NCBI GenBank assembly: GCA_000702085.1
Contig: JNKP01000007.1
Span: 1 to 64,000, forward strand
Source of the DNA: Lachnospiraceae bacterium P6A3
GTDB lineage: Bacteria; Bacillota; Clostridia; Lachnospirales; Lachnospiraceae
Length of the DNA stretch: 64,000 nt
Reading direction: 5' to 3'
The notes under the pieces were generated by a model. It saw only the letters and a program-made list of their open reading frames with translations, ran no database searches and was not told the DNA's origin. The translations under genes were made by a program, and so were the position numbers. Below are positions 27,301 to 36,601 of this stretch, one piece after another (the stretch's first letter is position 1; each line of letters opens with the position of its first letter).

Positions 27301-30300
27301 CTTCGGAATTCAAACCGTCCAGATCGTTTATCTTACCGACTGCACCGCCTGTTGTATGTGCATATCCGCTATAACTGCCGTATGATCCGATTCTGGATGT
27401 ACTTTCATTTACTACATAGATACTTACATGAGATACGGGACTCTCGGTTATGATACCGACAGCGCCTCCGAGATTCTTTATTAAGCTTGTTCCGTCGGAA
27501 GAAGTGATCACACCTTCGTTCCTGACACGTATGCTGATGGCGCCGCCGCCGTACTGGGCAATTCTTCCCACCGCGCCGCCTATTCCGGCTTCACGTTTTG
27601 GTTCTTTCGATGCTTCATCCGTTTTCATGAGTATATACGAATGAGAATCGAGAGTGACATCGATGGCATATTCATGGGGGTTATTCTGATCTGTTAATTT
27701 GCTGTCTTCCAGAACGGTCAGTACGCCTTCACCGGTACATGTGTAGGTAAGTCTTGCGATATCAGAACTCTGGCAGAAGTTTCCATGGTTGTTTATGCTT
27801 CCCACTGCGCCTCCCAAAGAATCGGTTGTGGCATACAGTACGGAAGTTATATCATCTCCGAAATCAATAAGTGCCTTATCACAGTCTTCCTTATTGTTTA
27901 CACTCAGAAAAGCATCCACATCGCACTTTGAATAGCCGAGAATGCTGCTGACATTTAGCCAGTTCGCCGAAACAAATCTTCCGGTCGCTTCGAAGTGACC
28001 GTACATATATCCGTCTTTATTTACGATGTTTGTTGCACCGTTGTCACCAATAATTCCGCCACAGGCAGAAAGCTGGTACAGACGCCAGTTTCCGTAATCG
28101 TCTTTGCACAGCGTGGTGACAATACAATTGCTGAATTTGACCGTATTGTTTTCCGGATCGTCTATCGTAGGAGAACCTATCGAACCTACATTTGCTCCAA
28201 CCAGTCCTCCCATGGGTGTACTTCCGGAAGAGCCGGAGCTGCCTTTGAAGATAAGGGCATCGGTGGTTTCCACAGTGGAATTAACGAGAGCGGAAACGGC
28301 GTTCTTAATATCCGCCGAGTCATCCGGAGATCCGTCCGCTGTATTGGTCATAAGAAGGGTCATGCCGTTTGCACGGATGTTGATGATGGTTCCGTAGTTG
28401 ATATTGATTAGCCCGTATCCGTCATGCTTGGTTGCATCCTCGTTCTTATTGAAGAAGGAAGATAATCTCATCTGAAGGTTATTTATCACGGAGATCTCTC
28501 CCGTGACGGAATCGGTAACTGCCTGAAGCGTTGAATGTGAATTTAGTTTGGGAAGCGAAGGGAATGAAACAACATTAAGCACACCCCCGTATTCTTTGCC
28601 GGATATCTGACTGGGCCCGGGTATCGGAACGGGAGAGAAGCGTTCTATTCCTGCGTGATTTACCGGCGAGAAAACAACAACTTCACTGGAGTAAACATTT
28701 CCTCTGGCAGTCTGTTTATAACTGTACCAGTTAAGATCTCTTGCAATCGAATAGCAGACATCAATACCGTTATTGCCTTCAAGCATTCGGATATTATAGA
28801 GATGTCTGTATGAAGTTATGACAGCATTGTCGGTTCCGCCTATGGTTGGACTTGTGCCTACACTTCCTCCTCCCAGATCACCGAAATAGGAATTGACTAC
28901 TGCGTATCCTTTGCCGTTTTCACGGGTTGCCGCAAGATCCATGTATCTGTACGAACCGTCAGCACATAAATAAACGGGATCGTCAAGAGCTCTGGTTGCA
29001 TAGACGGTATCTGTTGCAGGAAGGTCTCCTTTATATGAGGCGTATGAATCTCCGAAGTTATCGCCTTCTGCGATCATTGTTGCATAGAAATTGGTCGCAA
29101 AACCGGTGTTTTTAAGCTGTGTGACATTTGCGCCCGTAAGCCTGTGGAAACTGTAATTAAGTGTTCTTAATGTAACTGCGGCTTGTCCGGATGCAGGACT
29201 CGTGGCGTTTTCGATGAGGTTCCTCGACATCATCGCATCAAGAGTAAGAGAGTAATACACTCCCTCTGAAACAGTGGTTCCGTACACATCATAGATTTCG
29301 TAAGATATTGTGATCGGGAAATTGAAATAGTTATCGGTTCCCGATAAAACTTTGTTTGCTTCCGAATTGTAATCAAAGCTTATGCTGTTAGTGTGTACTC
29401 TGTGAACATAGACCTTGGCAACGGTGTGAATAGTTCTCTTATAGACGTTAATGGGAATGCCCCTGGTATCACTTATGGTTTCCTTCGTATAGACCGATGT
29501 TAAATTGCGGTGATTTCCGTAGTGGTCCGTGAAGGCAACATTATCGGTGTTGTTTTCAAGAGCATTGTTTTCGAAATCTTCCTTGGTGAAAGCAAGTAAT
29601 GTACTGAAACCTTCGGTATAGAGACCGGTCTGAGGAGTTCCTTCAAAGATCGCGTTTTCATTAAGAACCAGATCACAGAATTTCTGGTTTGTGTCTGCGT
29701 CAAATAATGAGAAGGTATAGTGGACGTGGGCGGGAACTCCGGTGACGGGAGTATTCTCTGACTTTACCGACCATTTCATCTCAAGGGTTTCGCCGTTTCT
29801 GAGGGTGAAGTCACTGACTTCGACTTCCGCGGGTACAAATACGGAATCTACGGAAGAAAGGCTTACGTCTCCGCAGTAATAGCCGATAAGGCTGGTGGAA
29901 CTTCTGTAGTCTTCATCTCTGTAAGGAACCAAAAGCCCGTCTATGCTGTTGTATGAACGGCTGTCCCAGGAAGTTCTCTTACTGTCATAAAAAACAGAAC
30001 ATACACTTGCGCTCAGGTGAAGATTTCCGGAGGCATCAAGTGCTTTTTCCACATCAAATTCAATGGTGATGATACCGCTTGTCTTGGAGAAAACATCGGT
30101 TGATTTGAAATCCTGATATATAAGATCTTTGATGAGGCTGCATTGAGCATTGTCCGCACCTGCGTTATATGTAACAGAATAACGCATATGGACGGACTGA
30201 CCCGGAAGAGCGTTTGTGAGCTTATCGGGGAACAGCTTGAAAGAACCGGCATTAAACTTGGTATCGAACAATTCGGGGTTCTCGGACTGAGAAGGATCCT

Positions 30301-30595
30301 CGGTACCTGTTCCGTTATCTCCTTCACCGGTCAATCCCATGGGACCGATGAGATTCCTGCACCATGCATCCACGGTTCCGTTTTCGGACATGTGATTAAG
30401 TGATGCCTGTGCGGACTGGTATATGGTTTCGGCGGTTCTCTGGTTGTTGTTATACCTTGTCATGTCGATATAAGCGATGATTCCGAAAACCGCAGCGGAA
30501 GCAAGTATTCCCAGTATCACCAGGACTACTATCATTTCAACCAGTGTAAAACCGGCATTGGTATTCTTTTTTGCAGACTTATCTTTGAATATCAT
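24302..30595 (-). CDS. Giant pilin-adhesin: prepilin N-terminus plus glycine-rich repeats
   Basis: This 2,097-residue protein begins with a prepilin leader ending NAGFTLVEMIVVLVILGILAS, so it should be cleaved before Phe and inserted like a pilin. Residues of about 60-720 contain varied beta-rich regions. From about 780 to the end, roughly thirty units with a [TALV]GG[IAC][IV]G core recur every 30-55 residues, with ITG or SS turns between. The pattern is like GLUG or beta-helix adhesins. It is far longer than any usual pilin (about 150-300). It probably sits at the fibre tip. It overlaps the next gene upstream by four bases. Confidence 0.88.
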   Translation of the reverse strand: MIFKDKSAKKNTNAGFTLVEMIVVLVILGILASAAVFGIIAYIDMTRYNNNQRTAETIYQSAQASLNHMSENGTVDAWCRNLIGPMGLTGEGDNGTGTEDPSQSENPELFDTKFNAGSFKLFPDKLTNALPGQSVHMRYSVTYNAGADNAQCSLIKDLIYQDFKSTDVFSKTSGIITIEFDVEKALDASGNLHLSASVCSVFYDSKRTSWDSRSYNSIDGLLVPYRDEDYRSSTSLIGYYCGDVSLSSVDSVFVPAEVEVSDFTLRNGETLEMKWSVKSENTPVTGVPAHVHYTFSLFDADTNQKFCDLVLNENAIFEGTPQTGLYTEGFSTLLAFTKEDFENNALENNTDNVAFTDHYGNHRNLTSVYTKETISDTRGIPINVYKRTIHTVAKVYVHRVHTNSISFDYNSEANKVLSGTDNYFNFPITISYEIYDVYGTTVSEGVYYSLTLDAMMSRNLIENATSPASGQAAVTLRTLNYSFHRLTGANVTQLKNTGFATNFYATMIAEGDNFGDSYASYKGDLPATDTVYATRALDDPVYLCADGSYRYMDLAATRENGKGYAVVNSYFGDLGGGSVGTSPTIGGTDNAVITSYRHLYNIRMLEGNNGIDVCYSIARDLNWYSYKQTARGNVYSSEVVVFSPVNHAGIERFSPVPIPGPSQISGKEYGGVLNVVSFPSLPKLNSHSTLQAVTDSVTGEISVINNLQMRLSSFFNKNEDATKHDGYGLININYGTIINIRANGMTLLMTNTADGSPDDSADIKNAVSALVNSTVETTDALIFKGSSGSSGSTPMGGLVGANVGSIGSPTIDDPENNTVKFSNCIVTTLCKDDYGNWRLYQLSACGGIIGDNGATNIVNKDGYMYGHFEATGRFVSANWLNVSSILGYSKCDVDAFLSVNNKEDCDKALIDFGDDITSVLYATTDSLGGAVGSINNHGNFCQSSDIARLTYTCTGEGVLTVLEDSKLTDQNNPHEYAIDVTLDSHSYILMKTDEASKEPKREAGIGGAVGRIAQYGGGAISIRVRNEGVITSSDGTSLIKNLGGAVGIITESPVSHVSIYVVNESTSRIGSYGSYSGYAHTTGGAVGKINDLDGLNSEVIISAVNKGDIYGNCSHAGPQLNTGGDKKTGGIGGAVGAVTKSKDKLPVFRVAAYNHGTIRGTLFNLSYTNAVCSDSGVGGTIGYIQYMPRKSSVYCMLKGSVRSYGNNAGGVIGIQTNDLSSNAESNYTTVTADLKDGSKVISDLSNAGGAIGSANYYSSYMAVRSIVSGSVSIDATANAGGVCGLFKTGSNSANSIVTLMQGENAATLSVRCSKSNGSSYDSDTINAGGLIGLVSSGKSDIKSTLNLPAQVSGNTVIVNVDCYDNAGGMIGKLENTYHMTSNITVVLNPYSHIWARNDNAGGAIGLLNETKDLSSSISVSSSVILNSAAPIIKADGQNAGGIIGSSIGKMNVTSSLTMTSSGGYVQGGNNIGGCVGNLEGTATIAETGSVVLDGSLLAIEGTYKSPDQKLLSCRMGGCIGNSSGTYINGTVKTCMANLAVNGYEYVGGCIGRLYGGSVGETGHILYTANNSLIWGKSNIGGCIGKADSVSSILGEIKYSGESAHIIATSTDEAPEYAGGIAGSVTNCKFGGSSVICFASNSGSITGKNYTGGIIGAMSGGSIESSSHITFEGESATISGADYTGGIIGCVNTKTFIKNSAVISYKAVSSSITGSSCTGGIIGYAYTEVKIQNTSVITYEATSSSITGTAHTGGIIGYFESGSLIQNSSELIYKGEDSTITGTESTGGIFGEVYSGYSDESVKYTFTGKKITITGTDNVGGIIGLSNTFSNAAAITFAPVTECTVNGANYVGGIAGKADNRYGSGNLHKKPKVILNNCTLTITGSGYTGGAIGSAENNCYYSGASIELKDSTLYIESTDSAAGGNIGNLSGGNMGDGTTLSITLDGTSSLTVKAKTYAGGFAGKLVGKSGDNYKNTPLITLKSNANSQITVTGNTAAGGIIGYNSSIYGRQRNDSTAIRIPDGGSIDISSGQWGAIIGENTGTFQRYSASTTYYINLKNYPAGANANNLLFGSTPANTVAFNYSVNGNTGTFTTATTP

Positions 30596-31530
30596 TCGGT
30601 GGTGTCCTCTGCAAAAACAAGGATTGTGCTTCTGGTATATATAGGATCTTCATATGCCTGTCCGGCATAATCGCATTTATATACTTTGACCGTAACTTTT
30701 ACGCTGACAGGTCTTTGGGTATATATATCATCCGTGGAATATTCCAAATCGGAGAAGTTTAAATCTACCGTATATCCGTTATAGGATGCGGATGAAAAAG
30801 GTGTTGTGTAATCGTATCTGACGGCAGGGTAAATACAGCTTACCGATTTGCCACCGCCTAAATCCTTGTTTTCTTTTCCGCACTGATAATATCCGTAGTG
30901 CACATAGCCCCGGAGGGTTTCGGGTGATGCATCGTCTGCACTTCCGCCGAGATAAAATCTGTAAACGGCTCTTGATGATCTTCCGTTTATGCCTTCTGCG
31001 GGGTTGGGGATTATGTATGAAGTTCCTTCGGCTCTGTTTGCGTCCTTCACACTTGTGTAGTTGGAGTAGGAGACGGGCATGCATGAATATATTGCCTGAC
31101 AGAAGCTGTTGTTTTTTCTGATAATGAGCACATTGCCTTCGGAGGCCGAGCTGTTTATTCTCGGATTGTTTTCGGGCAAAATATTCGGATCGGCTATATC
31201 GTAAAGATCGGTAAGAGGCTGATCGCCTGTTGAAGGCGCGTATGTGTTTCCGAGAGAAAGGTTTACGATGCGGACGGATGCGAAATCTTCAATGTAGGTA
31301 TCCGCACATTCTTCCCTGAGGGAATCCACTACCATGTCGGCAACTACCTGAGCCCTGCTCATGTCTTCAATCTGCATATATATCCTGGTGGCAGCGGGCA
31401 TGATCGCAACAATCGCGGTTGCAAAGATTGCGGTAAGAGTCATGGAAACAAGAAGCTCTACAAGAGTAAAGCCTGCGTTTTTCCGGGTATTTGATTTTAC
31501 TCCATGTACTCTTTTCATCTGAATACCCAA
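30592..31530 (-). CDS. Minor pilin (PilW-like)
   Basis: A 312-residue prepilin with a 20-residue leader ending RKNAG, followed by FTLVELLVSMTLTAIFATAIVAIMP. The rest is a beta-rich domain with no recognised ligand site. Length and place next to other small prepilins suit the PilW position of the minor-pilin complex that primes pilus assembly. The start overlaps the upstream gene by 16 bases and the end overlaps the giant pilin by four, so translation is tightly coupled. An alternative start at Met5 would shorten the leader slightly. Confidence 0.85.
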   Translation of the reverse strand: MGIQMKRVHGVKSNTRKNAGFTLVELLVSMTLTAIFATAIVAIMPAATRIYMQIEDMSRAQVVADMVVDSLREECADTYIEDFASVRIVNLSLGNTYAPSTGDQPLTDLYDIADPNILPENNPRINSSASEGNVLIIRKNNSFCQAIYSCMPVSYSNYTSVKDANRAEGTSYIIPNPAEGINGRSSRAVYRFYLGGSADDASPETLRGYVHYGYYQCGKENKDLGGGKSVSCIYPAVRYDYTTPFSSASYNGYTVDLNFSDLEYSTDDIYTQRPVSVKVTVKVYKCDYAGQAYEDPIYTRSTILVFAEDTTE

Positions 31531-31865
31531 TAAACAGAATCACCGGATTTGTACTGATATGCGGTGATGTCTTTGGCCGATCCGTCAATTAAAGTTACGG
31601 ACACATTGTTTGTAAGACCTGTTTCCATCGGACTGACATAAGTATTATCTCGCGTGTGCTTTGTCAGCTCTTTGCGGTATGCTTCATACTCATTGTCCGA
31701 GGAACGTCTTATATCGATGGAATTCGTCACGGCTGCGCTTGCCGAATCGGTTGCTCCCGTAAACATGGCAATCACGATCATGAGCACGATAAAAGCGACC
31801 ATGACTTCAACCAAGGTCTCGCCGCGATCATCTCTTGTGAAATTTTCTTTCATCTGTCCGATCAT
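31515..31865 (-). CDS. Minor pilin (PilV/GspI-like)
   Basis: The 116-residue prepilin has a charged leader MIGQMKENFTRDDRG, followed by ETLVEVMVAFIVLMIVIAMF. The first mature residue is Glu rather than Phe, with TLVEV still present and Glu at +5. The short domain after the helix suits the PilV/GspI type. It lies between the PilX-like and PilW-like genes. Cleavage by the peptidase at G-E is expected but not certain. Confidence 0.8.
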   Translation of the reverse strand: MIGQMKENFTRDDRGETLVEVMVAFIVLMIVIAMFTGATDSASAAVTNSIDIRRSSDNEYEAYRKELTKHTRDNTYVSPMETGLTNNVSVTLIDGSAKDITAYQYKSGDSVYWVFR

Positions 31866-31871
31866 GATTTT

Positions 31872-32348
31872 TTACTTTCTGTCGTAACCTGCACTTGCGT
31901 TGCCGGTGTATTCTGCGGTAATGATATAGGTTTCGCCTGCGGCGGTTGCTTTCACCGTAAGGACATAAACGGTTGAACCTGATTCGGTTTTCTCACTGAC
32001 AACCGCACTGACCGACGAGTCGGGAACGGAGTCGAAACCTGTTGTGAGGGGTACGATCTCTCCGCTGTTATTTGATATATATTGATCAAGATCTATTTGG
32101 GATTTGTAAGCCTGATGGGTTGTTTCGTCTATGACGAGTTCGTTAAGGATCAGTTCGTCGATGCGGGCATAGAGACCGGTAGCCAGTTCGTAAGCCTGGT
32201 TGTATTTTTTGACCGATCCCGCATCCGAAAGGAGCATTGAACTTAACGCAACCAAAGAAAGGGCCAGCGATATTACGATGACACTAAATATAGAAACAAG
32301 AACAAGACTCGCCCCTCTGTTAGATTTTAAGAAACTGTTTCTCCCCAT
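31872..32348 (-). CDS. Minor pilus protein (PilX-like), first gene of the operon
   Basis: The 158-residue protein starts MGRNSFLKSNRGASLVLVSIFSVIVISLALSL, like PilX/GspK-type minor pilins whose GA[AS]LV motif replaces GFTLVE. There is no Glu at +5, which in GspK-type tips marks the first subunit of a fibre. The remainder is a small Thr/Ser-rich domain. It is the first gene of the pilus operon. The promoter should lie in 32349-32490, where AT-rich sequence is present but no clear hexamer pair was found. Confidence 0.75.
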   Translation of the reverse strand: MGRNSFLKSNRGASLVLVSIFSVIVISLALSLVALSSMLLSDAGSVKKYNQAYELATGLYARIDELILNELVIDETTHQAYKSQIDLDQYISNNSGEIVPLTTGFDSVPDSSVSAVVSEKTESGSTVYVLTVKATAAGETYIITAEYTGNASAGYDRK

Positions 32349-32490
32349 AACCGAAAAATAAATTATCTGACAATTTGTCTTTTCTTAGTATTTATCGGCA
32401 ATTTAACGCTCTTATTTTAGCACAAACGGACGTTATAAACGCATTTTTCGGAAGAAATTTCCTAATTTATCTAAAATTTCCGGATTAGTC

Positions 32491-32553
32491 ACAAAAACAG
32501 CATCGGGAACGGCTTTCTGGCAGAAAAACAGCCCGAAGAAACCGTCCCCGATG
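32491..32553 (-). terminator. Terminator of xylA, GGGGACGG-type palindrome
   Basis: CATCGGGAACGG (32501-32512) pairs with CCGTCCCCGATG (32542-32553) with one mismatch, and on the minus strand the stem is followed by CTGTTTTTG. The loop is about 29 bases. It belongs with the GGGGACG-containing palindromes at 36602 and 43473. Confidence 0.75.
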
Positions 32554-32582
32554 ACTCAAAAGATAACGGAGGGATTAGATTA

Positions 32583-33902
32583 TCAGCTAAACAAAATGTT
32601 GTTCAGAACAGTCTCAAGATATTCCTGTCTTCCGGATCCGGGAGATGCAGGCTTTTTAAGCTCTGCAGCGTGAGCGGCAGCCTCTTCGAGAGTTATGCTT
32701 CTGTCACGGATCTTCTTGCCGATACCGTCAGAGTAGCTTGAATAACGCTCTTTGACGAATTCGTCAATGCGTCCGTCTTCAATGATGGCGGCTGCTTTGA
32801 TCAGTCCGAGAGCGAAGGCATCCATTCCGGAGATAAACGCGTAGAACATATCCTCGGGTGTGTTGGAAGGACGGCGGTTTTTGGAATCGAAGTTAAGACC
32901 GCCTCTGAGTCCGCCTGCCTTTAAGATCTCGTACATAGCCATGGTTGTATCGTAAACATTGGTAGGGAACTGGTCGGTATCCCATCCGAGGAGAGTATCG
33001 CCCATGTTTGCATCAACAGAGCCCATCATGTCCTCGACTGCACAGACTCTGAGCTCGTGCTGGAAAGTATGACCCGCAAGAGTTGCATGGTTTGCTTCAA
33101 TGTTCATTCTGAAGTCCTTGTCGAGTCCGTTCTTTCTGAGGAAACCTATGGCGGTTGCGGCATCAAAATCATACTGATGCTTCATGGGTTCCTTCGGCTT
33201 GGGCTCGATATAGAAATCTCCGGTAAATCCTATCTTACGACCGTAATCTCTCGCCAGAGTAAAGAGAGTAGCAATGTTTTCCTGCTCAAGTTTCATGTCG
33301 GTATTGAGAAGGGTTTCGTAGCCTTCACGTCCTCCCCAGAATACATAACCCTTTGCACCGAGCTTGACTGCGTTTTCCAGCCCCTTCTTAACCTGAGCTG
33401 CGGCAAAACACCAAACGTCAGCGGAGTTTGAACTTGCGGCACCGTTCATGAAACGGGGATTGCTGAACATGTTGCAGGTGGCCCAGAGACACTTTATGTC
33501 CGTTCCCTTGGTTTTCTCCAGGATGTAATCGGTGATTTCATCAAGCCTTTTGTTGGTCTCGTTAATGTCGTCCGGATCTTCGGGACAAATGTCTGCGTCG
33601 TGGAAGCAGTAGTACTTGATGCCAAGCTTTTTCATAAATTCGATGCCTGCATCAACCTTAGCCTTGGCATGTTCCATTGTTCCGGGAACTGCTCCGAAGC
33701 TCTTGTCGGCGGTTCCGGTACCGAACATGTCTACGCCGTTTGCACAGAGATTGTGCCACCAGGCCATGGCAAAGTTTAAATGATCCTCCATGGTCTTGCC
33801 CATGATGACTTTCTTGGCATCATAGTATTTAAAAGCAAGGGGATTCTTGCTTCCGGCTCCCTCGAATTTAATCTCGGGAATGTTAGGGAAAAACTCACTC
33901 AT
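32583..33902 (-). CDS. xylA: Xylose isomerase
   Basis: The 439-residue protein is a full-length class II xylose isomerase, converting D-xylose to D-xylulose with Mg, Mn or Co. Diagnostic segments include [47 protein letters not shown] (metal ligands) and [19 protein letters not shown] precedes the start. No xylulokinase or xylose transporter lies next to it. Upstream are a GGTTAG-N6-CTAACC operator-like site and a possible -35/-10, pointing to control shared with flavodoxin and enolase. Confidence 0.97.
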   Translation of the reverse strand: MSEFFPNIPEIKFEGAGSKNPLAFKYYDAKKVIMGKTMEDHLNFAMAWWHNLCANGVDMFGTGTADKSFGAVPGTMEHAKAKVDAGIEFMKKLGIKYYCFHDADICPEDPDDINETNKRLDEITDYILEKTKGTDIKCLWATCNMFSNPRFMNGAASSNSADVWCFAAAQVKKGLENAVKLGAKGYVFWGGREGYETLLNTDMKLEQENIATLFTLARDYGRKIGFTGDFYIEPKPKEPMKHQYDFDAATAIGFLRKNGLDKDFRMNIEANHATLAGHTFQHELRVCAVEDMMGSVDANMGDTLLGWDTDQFPTNVYDTTMAMYEILKAGGLRGGLNFDSKNRRPSNTPEDMFYAFISGMDAFALGLIKAAAIIEDGRIDEFVKERYSSYSDGIGKKIRDRSITLEEAAAHAAELKKPASPGSGRQEYLETVLNNILFS

Positions 33903-33921
33903 AAATACACCTCTTTCTATG

Positions 33922-33987
33922 GGTTAGCTATAACTAACCTTACTGTAAAAAAATTACCCTTTCGGGTATGAGATGATTAAATCATAC
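33922..33987 (-). promoter_or_regulatory. xylA promoter region with GGTTAG-N6-CTAACC operator
   Basis: The operator GGTTAG-CTATAA-CTAACC is at 33922-33939, about 20 bases before the start codon. On the minus strand a possible promoter reads TTGTAA, 16 bases, TATGAT around 33975-34005. Between them TACCC-GAAA-GGGTA forms a small hairpin followed by seven T residues, which could act as an attenuator. Confidence 0.55.
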
Positions 33988-34103
33988 CATTTTTATCGGT
34001 AATTACAAATATATTTTTTATAAAAAAAGGTGAAGAAAAATGCAGTAAAATCAAGCACTTGAGGGATGTGGAGAATTTATTGAAAAAAGTTAAAAAGAAA
34101 ATG

Positions 34104-34162
34104 TTGACATAAACCTACATACATGGTATGTTTATATGCATAGCAGTTAGTAGTAACTAACT
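34104..34162 (+). promoter_or_regulatory. Flavodoxin promoter with operator dyads
   Basis: TTGACA (34104-34109) and TATGTT (34127-34132) are 17 bases apart. AGTTAG-TAGTAA-CTAACT (34145-34162) lies just past the expected start of transcription. A second dyad, ACATAC-ATG-GTATGT (34117-34131), overlaps the -10, so two regulators may act here. Confidence 0.7.
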
Positions 34163-34217
34163 ACACCTCCAAAATAATATCACACATCTGATTTTTTGTA
34201 CAGAAAGGTAGTCTCAA

Positions 34218-34640
34218 ATGAGTAAGGTAGCAATAGTTTTCTGGAGCGGAACAGGTAATACCGCACAGATGGCTCAGGCGATAAGTGACGGTGCATCCGT
34301 TGCCGGAGCCGAGACAAAACTGATAAATGCATCGGAGTTTGGTCCCAATGATATGGACGAGTATGATGCCATAGCACTCGGATGCCCCGCAATGGGAGCA
34401 GAGGTACTGGAAGAAACCGAGTTTCAGCCCATGTTTGATTCCATAGAATCCGGCCTCTCCGGAAGAAAGATCGCCCTTTTCGGTTCTTACGGATGGGGAG
34501 ACGGAGAGTGGATGAGACAGTGGGAAGAGCAGGTAAGAGCCGCAGGAGCTTTACTTGTCGCAGATCCCGTCACTGCCCACGAAGCACCCGATGACAATGC
34601 TCTTTATGAGTGCCGTGCACTCGGAAGATCTCTTATCTGA
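34218..34640 (+). CDS. Short-chain flavodoxin
   Basis: The 140-residue protein has the FMN phosphate loop SGTGNTAQMA (about 10-19), the ALGCPAMGAE isoalloxazine-side segment, and the FGSYGWGDGEW loop. It is a soluble one-electron carrier that often replaces ferredoxin when iron is scarce. GAAAGGTAG precedes the start. The gene is monocistronic with a strong promoter and a terminator. Confidence 0.95.
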   Translation: MSKVAIVFWSGTGNTAQMAQAISDGASVAGAETKLINASEFGPNDMDEYDAIALGCPAMGAEVLEETEFQPMFDSIESGLSGRKIALFGSYGWGDGEWMRQWEEQVRAAGALLVADPVTAHEAPDDNALYECRALGRSLI

Positions 34641-34703
34641 TCTTCATACACACACAGACCTTCATTAGGCTTAAGCAGCCTGTACATTTCAACCCCCTAC
34701 ACA

Positions 34704-34733
34704 AAGAAGCCGCCCACCTCCGGGCGGCTTCTT
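34704..34733 (+). terminator. Terminator after flavodoxin
   Basis: AAGAAGCCGCCC and GGGCGGCTTCTT make a perfect twelve-pair stem around a six-base loop. The T run after it is weak. Confidence 0.85.
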
Positions 34734-34802
34734 ACTATATATGAACAGTATCCTGAGTGTTCTTCCGATCAAAGAAGGGGAGTCGTGATCTCGGGATGGT
34801 GA

Positions 34803-36458
34803 TTAATCGGGACACCGGTAAAATCTCCAGAACGTTCCGTCTGTCCATTCGGTGTATTCGCTGCTGATCCTTTTCATTATTTCCGAATCCGCATCTACGC
34901 GCAGATCGCCGTACCAGCATTCCACCGCGATGACAGTCGGTTTTTTTTCGGGATATTCTTCCCAATAGTCAAAGAGGAGGTCATCATAGGTTGGAGTGCA
35001 GATGGTGGAATAATGACTGATTCCTGCGGGGGTATCGAGGTAATCCAGGGAATTCAGGGCAGGGGAACCGGCCACGAGGAGAAGATTGTCATCCGCAGAA
35101 ATATTCTGTGCAAATTCTTCCGTGTTTACCGAATTCTGATATGCGGGAAAGTATGTACCGGCGATGCCCAGAGCAGGTCCCTGCCTGTAAACGGTGCGCA
35201 GATGCAGAATATCCGAGTGCGCCGGCGGATCGGTGCTGATGAATCCTCTGTGGAACAGGGTAAGGAGTAAAAACGGGATAAGAACAATACGCGTAAAAGA
35301 AGGAGCGGTACGTGCCCGGGCAAAGACCGGGATAAATGATACGCAAACCGCCAAAATGATGTACCAGAGAGCGGTGCTGAGCGGCAGGTTGGAAAGCAAA
35401 ATGACGGAAAGCAGGGAGAAACCGGAGATCATGCAGCCGGTATGATATAAGCTCACTTCTTCTTTTGTACATGAGGAAAGATTTTTTCTTCCGATCAGGA
35501 TCAGATAAACAAACAGAATTGAAGCTGTGTAATATACATTCCCCGAGTCAAAGTGTGCAATCACGATCCTGCAGACAGTAAAAAGGAAAAACAGCAGAAT
35601 CGTTGAAGGATAAAAAAGATCCTTTTTACGAAACAGGCGGGAGAGCACAAAGGCGCACAGACAGGAAAGGCACAGGATTCCGGCACCTATGAGGAAATCT
35701 TTGTAATATGCCATGGAAACGAAGGATGCAAATACACCGGTACCGTGGGAAGCATCTCCCCGGGCCATTTGAAGTAAACCGTTGAGTAAAGAAGAGAATC
35801 CTCTTGTAGCAATAAAATAGAGCACATATACGGATCCTAATGCGAGACATGTGCCGGTAAGGATCATAAGATCCTGCATTTTTTTACGGGCGTAACGGAT
35901 TATAAAGAATGCCAGACCGCAAAACGTCAGGATTGCAGAAGGGTAAGAAAGAATCTCCAGGCACAGAAAAATTCCGGATTGTATCAGATACCGCTTATGA
36001 TCCTGTTCTTTTATGTAGTTTGTAAAAGATACAAACAAAAGAACGGAAAAACAGATCATCATGTTGGAGAATTCAGGAAAGACGATCTGTTTTGCACGGA
36101 CTGCAAAAAAGAAAATACAGATGTAGTGGCATAATGCCGGATCCGAAATGTACCGACGAAGGAAACGAAACAGTACAAACGTTACAAGGGCATATAGCAG
36201 GACACCGCAGATATGCAGATAAAGTATAGAGCCGGTAAGTCCGAAGATCTTTTCGTAGGGATAAAGCAGAATTGTGGTCAAAAAGGAAGAGGTCTGATGC
36301 GGCTCCAGCATCTGCAGGAACATTTTGTCGCCTTGAAGATTTCTGTATGACATGGCCAGAGCATAAGAGGTGTCGATATCAAAGTCTGCGAAGATACTTT
36401 TGATATTTACCAAAACAGCACATATCCATAAGAATCTGATATAAAGCTTCTTTGACAT
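34803..36458 (-). CDS. Polytopic membrane protein, possible GT-C glycosyltransferase
   Basis: The 551-residue protein has about ten to twelve membrane segments, followed by a soluble C-terminal region of about 130 residues ending WRFYRCPD. The first loop, FADFDIDTSYALAMSYRNLQ, has acidic residues placed like the catalytic loop of GT-C transferases such as ArnT/PMT types, but I cannot identify the family with confidence. It is monocistronic. A role in surface polysaccharide or lipid-linked sugar transfer is plausible only. Confidence 0.6.
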   Translation of the reverse strand: MSKKLYIRFLWICAVLVNIKSIFADFDIDTSYALAMSYRNLQGDKMFLQMLEPHQTSSFLTTILLYPYEKIFGLTGSILYLHICGVLLYALVTFVLFRFLRRYISDPALCHYICIFFFAVRAKQIVFPEFSNMMICFSVLLFVSFTNYIKEQDHKRYLIQSGIFLCLEILSYPSAILTFCGLAFFIIRYARKKMQDLMILTGTCLALGSVYVLYFIATRGFSSLLNGLLQMARGDASHGTGVFASFVSMAYYKDFLIGAGILCLSCLCAFVLSRLFRKKDLFYPSTILLFFLFTVCRIVIAHFDSGNVYYTASILFVYLILIGRKNLSSCTKEEVSLYHTGCMISGFSLLSVILLSNLPLSTALWYIILAVCVSFIPVFARARTAPSFTRIVLIPFLLLTLFHRGFISTDPPAHSDILHLRTVYRQGPALGIAGTYFPAYQNSVNTEEFAQNISADDNLLLVAGSPALNSLDYLDTPAGISHYSTICTPTYDDLLFDYWEEYPEKKPTVIAVECWYGDLRVDADSEIMKRISSEYTEWTDGTFWRFYRCPD

Positions 36459-36601
36459 CCGGAATCCCCTTTGCCTGCGTCGTAATTTTAATTACATCAG
36501 ATGTTACATGATTTATTATCGCTTTTCAAATTCGGCAGGCGGTTAGTATCGAAATAGTGTGCTTGCTCATCTGCAGTTTCCTTTACCGGTATAGAAATAA
36601 A

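Noticed and set aside
24302-30595. CRISPR-like or tandem DNA repeat array within the giant pilin
   Set aside because: The repeats are protein-level motifs with irregular period and diverged DNA, in one open frame.
33922-33939. XylR operator before xylA
   Set aside because: The site differs from the long TTTG-rich XylR box and recurs at flavodoxin and enolase, so a sugar-specific repressor is unlikely.
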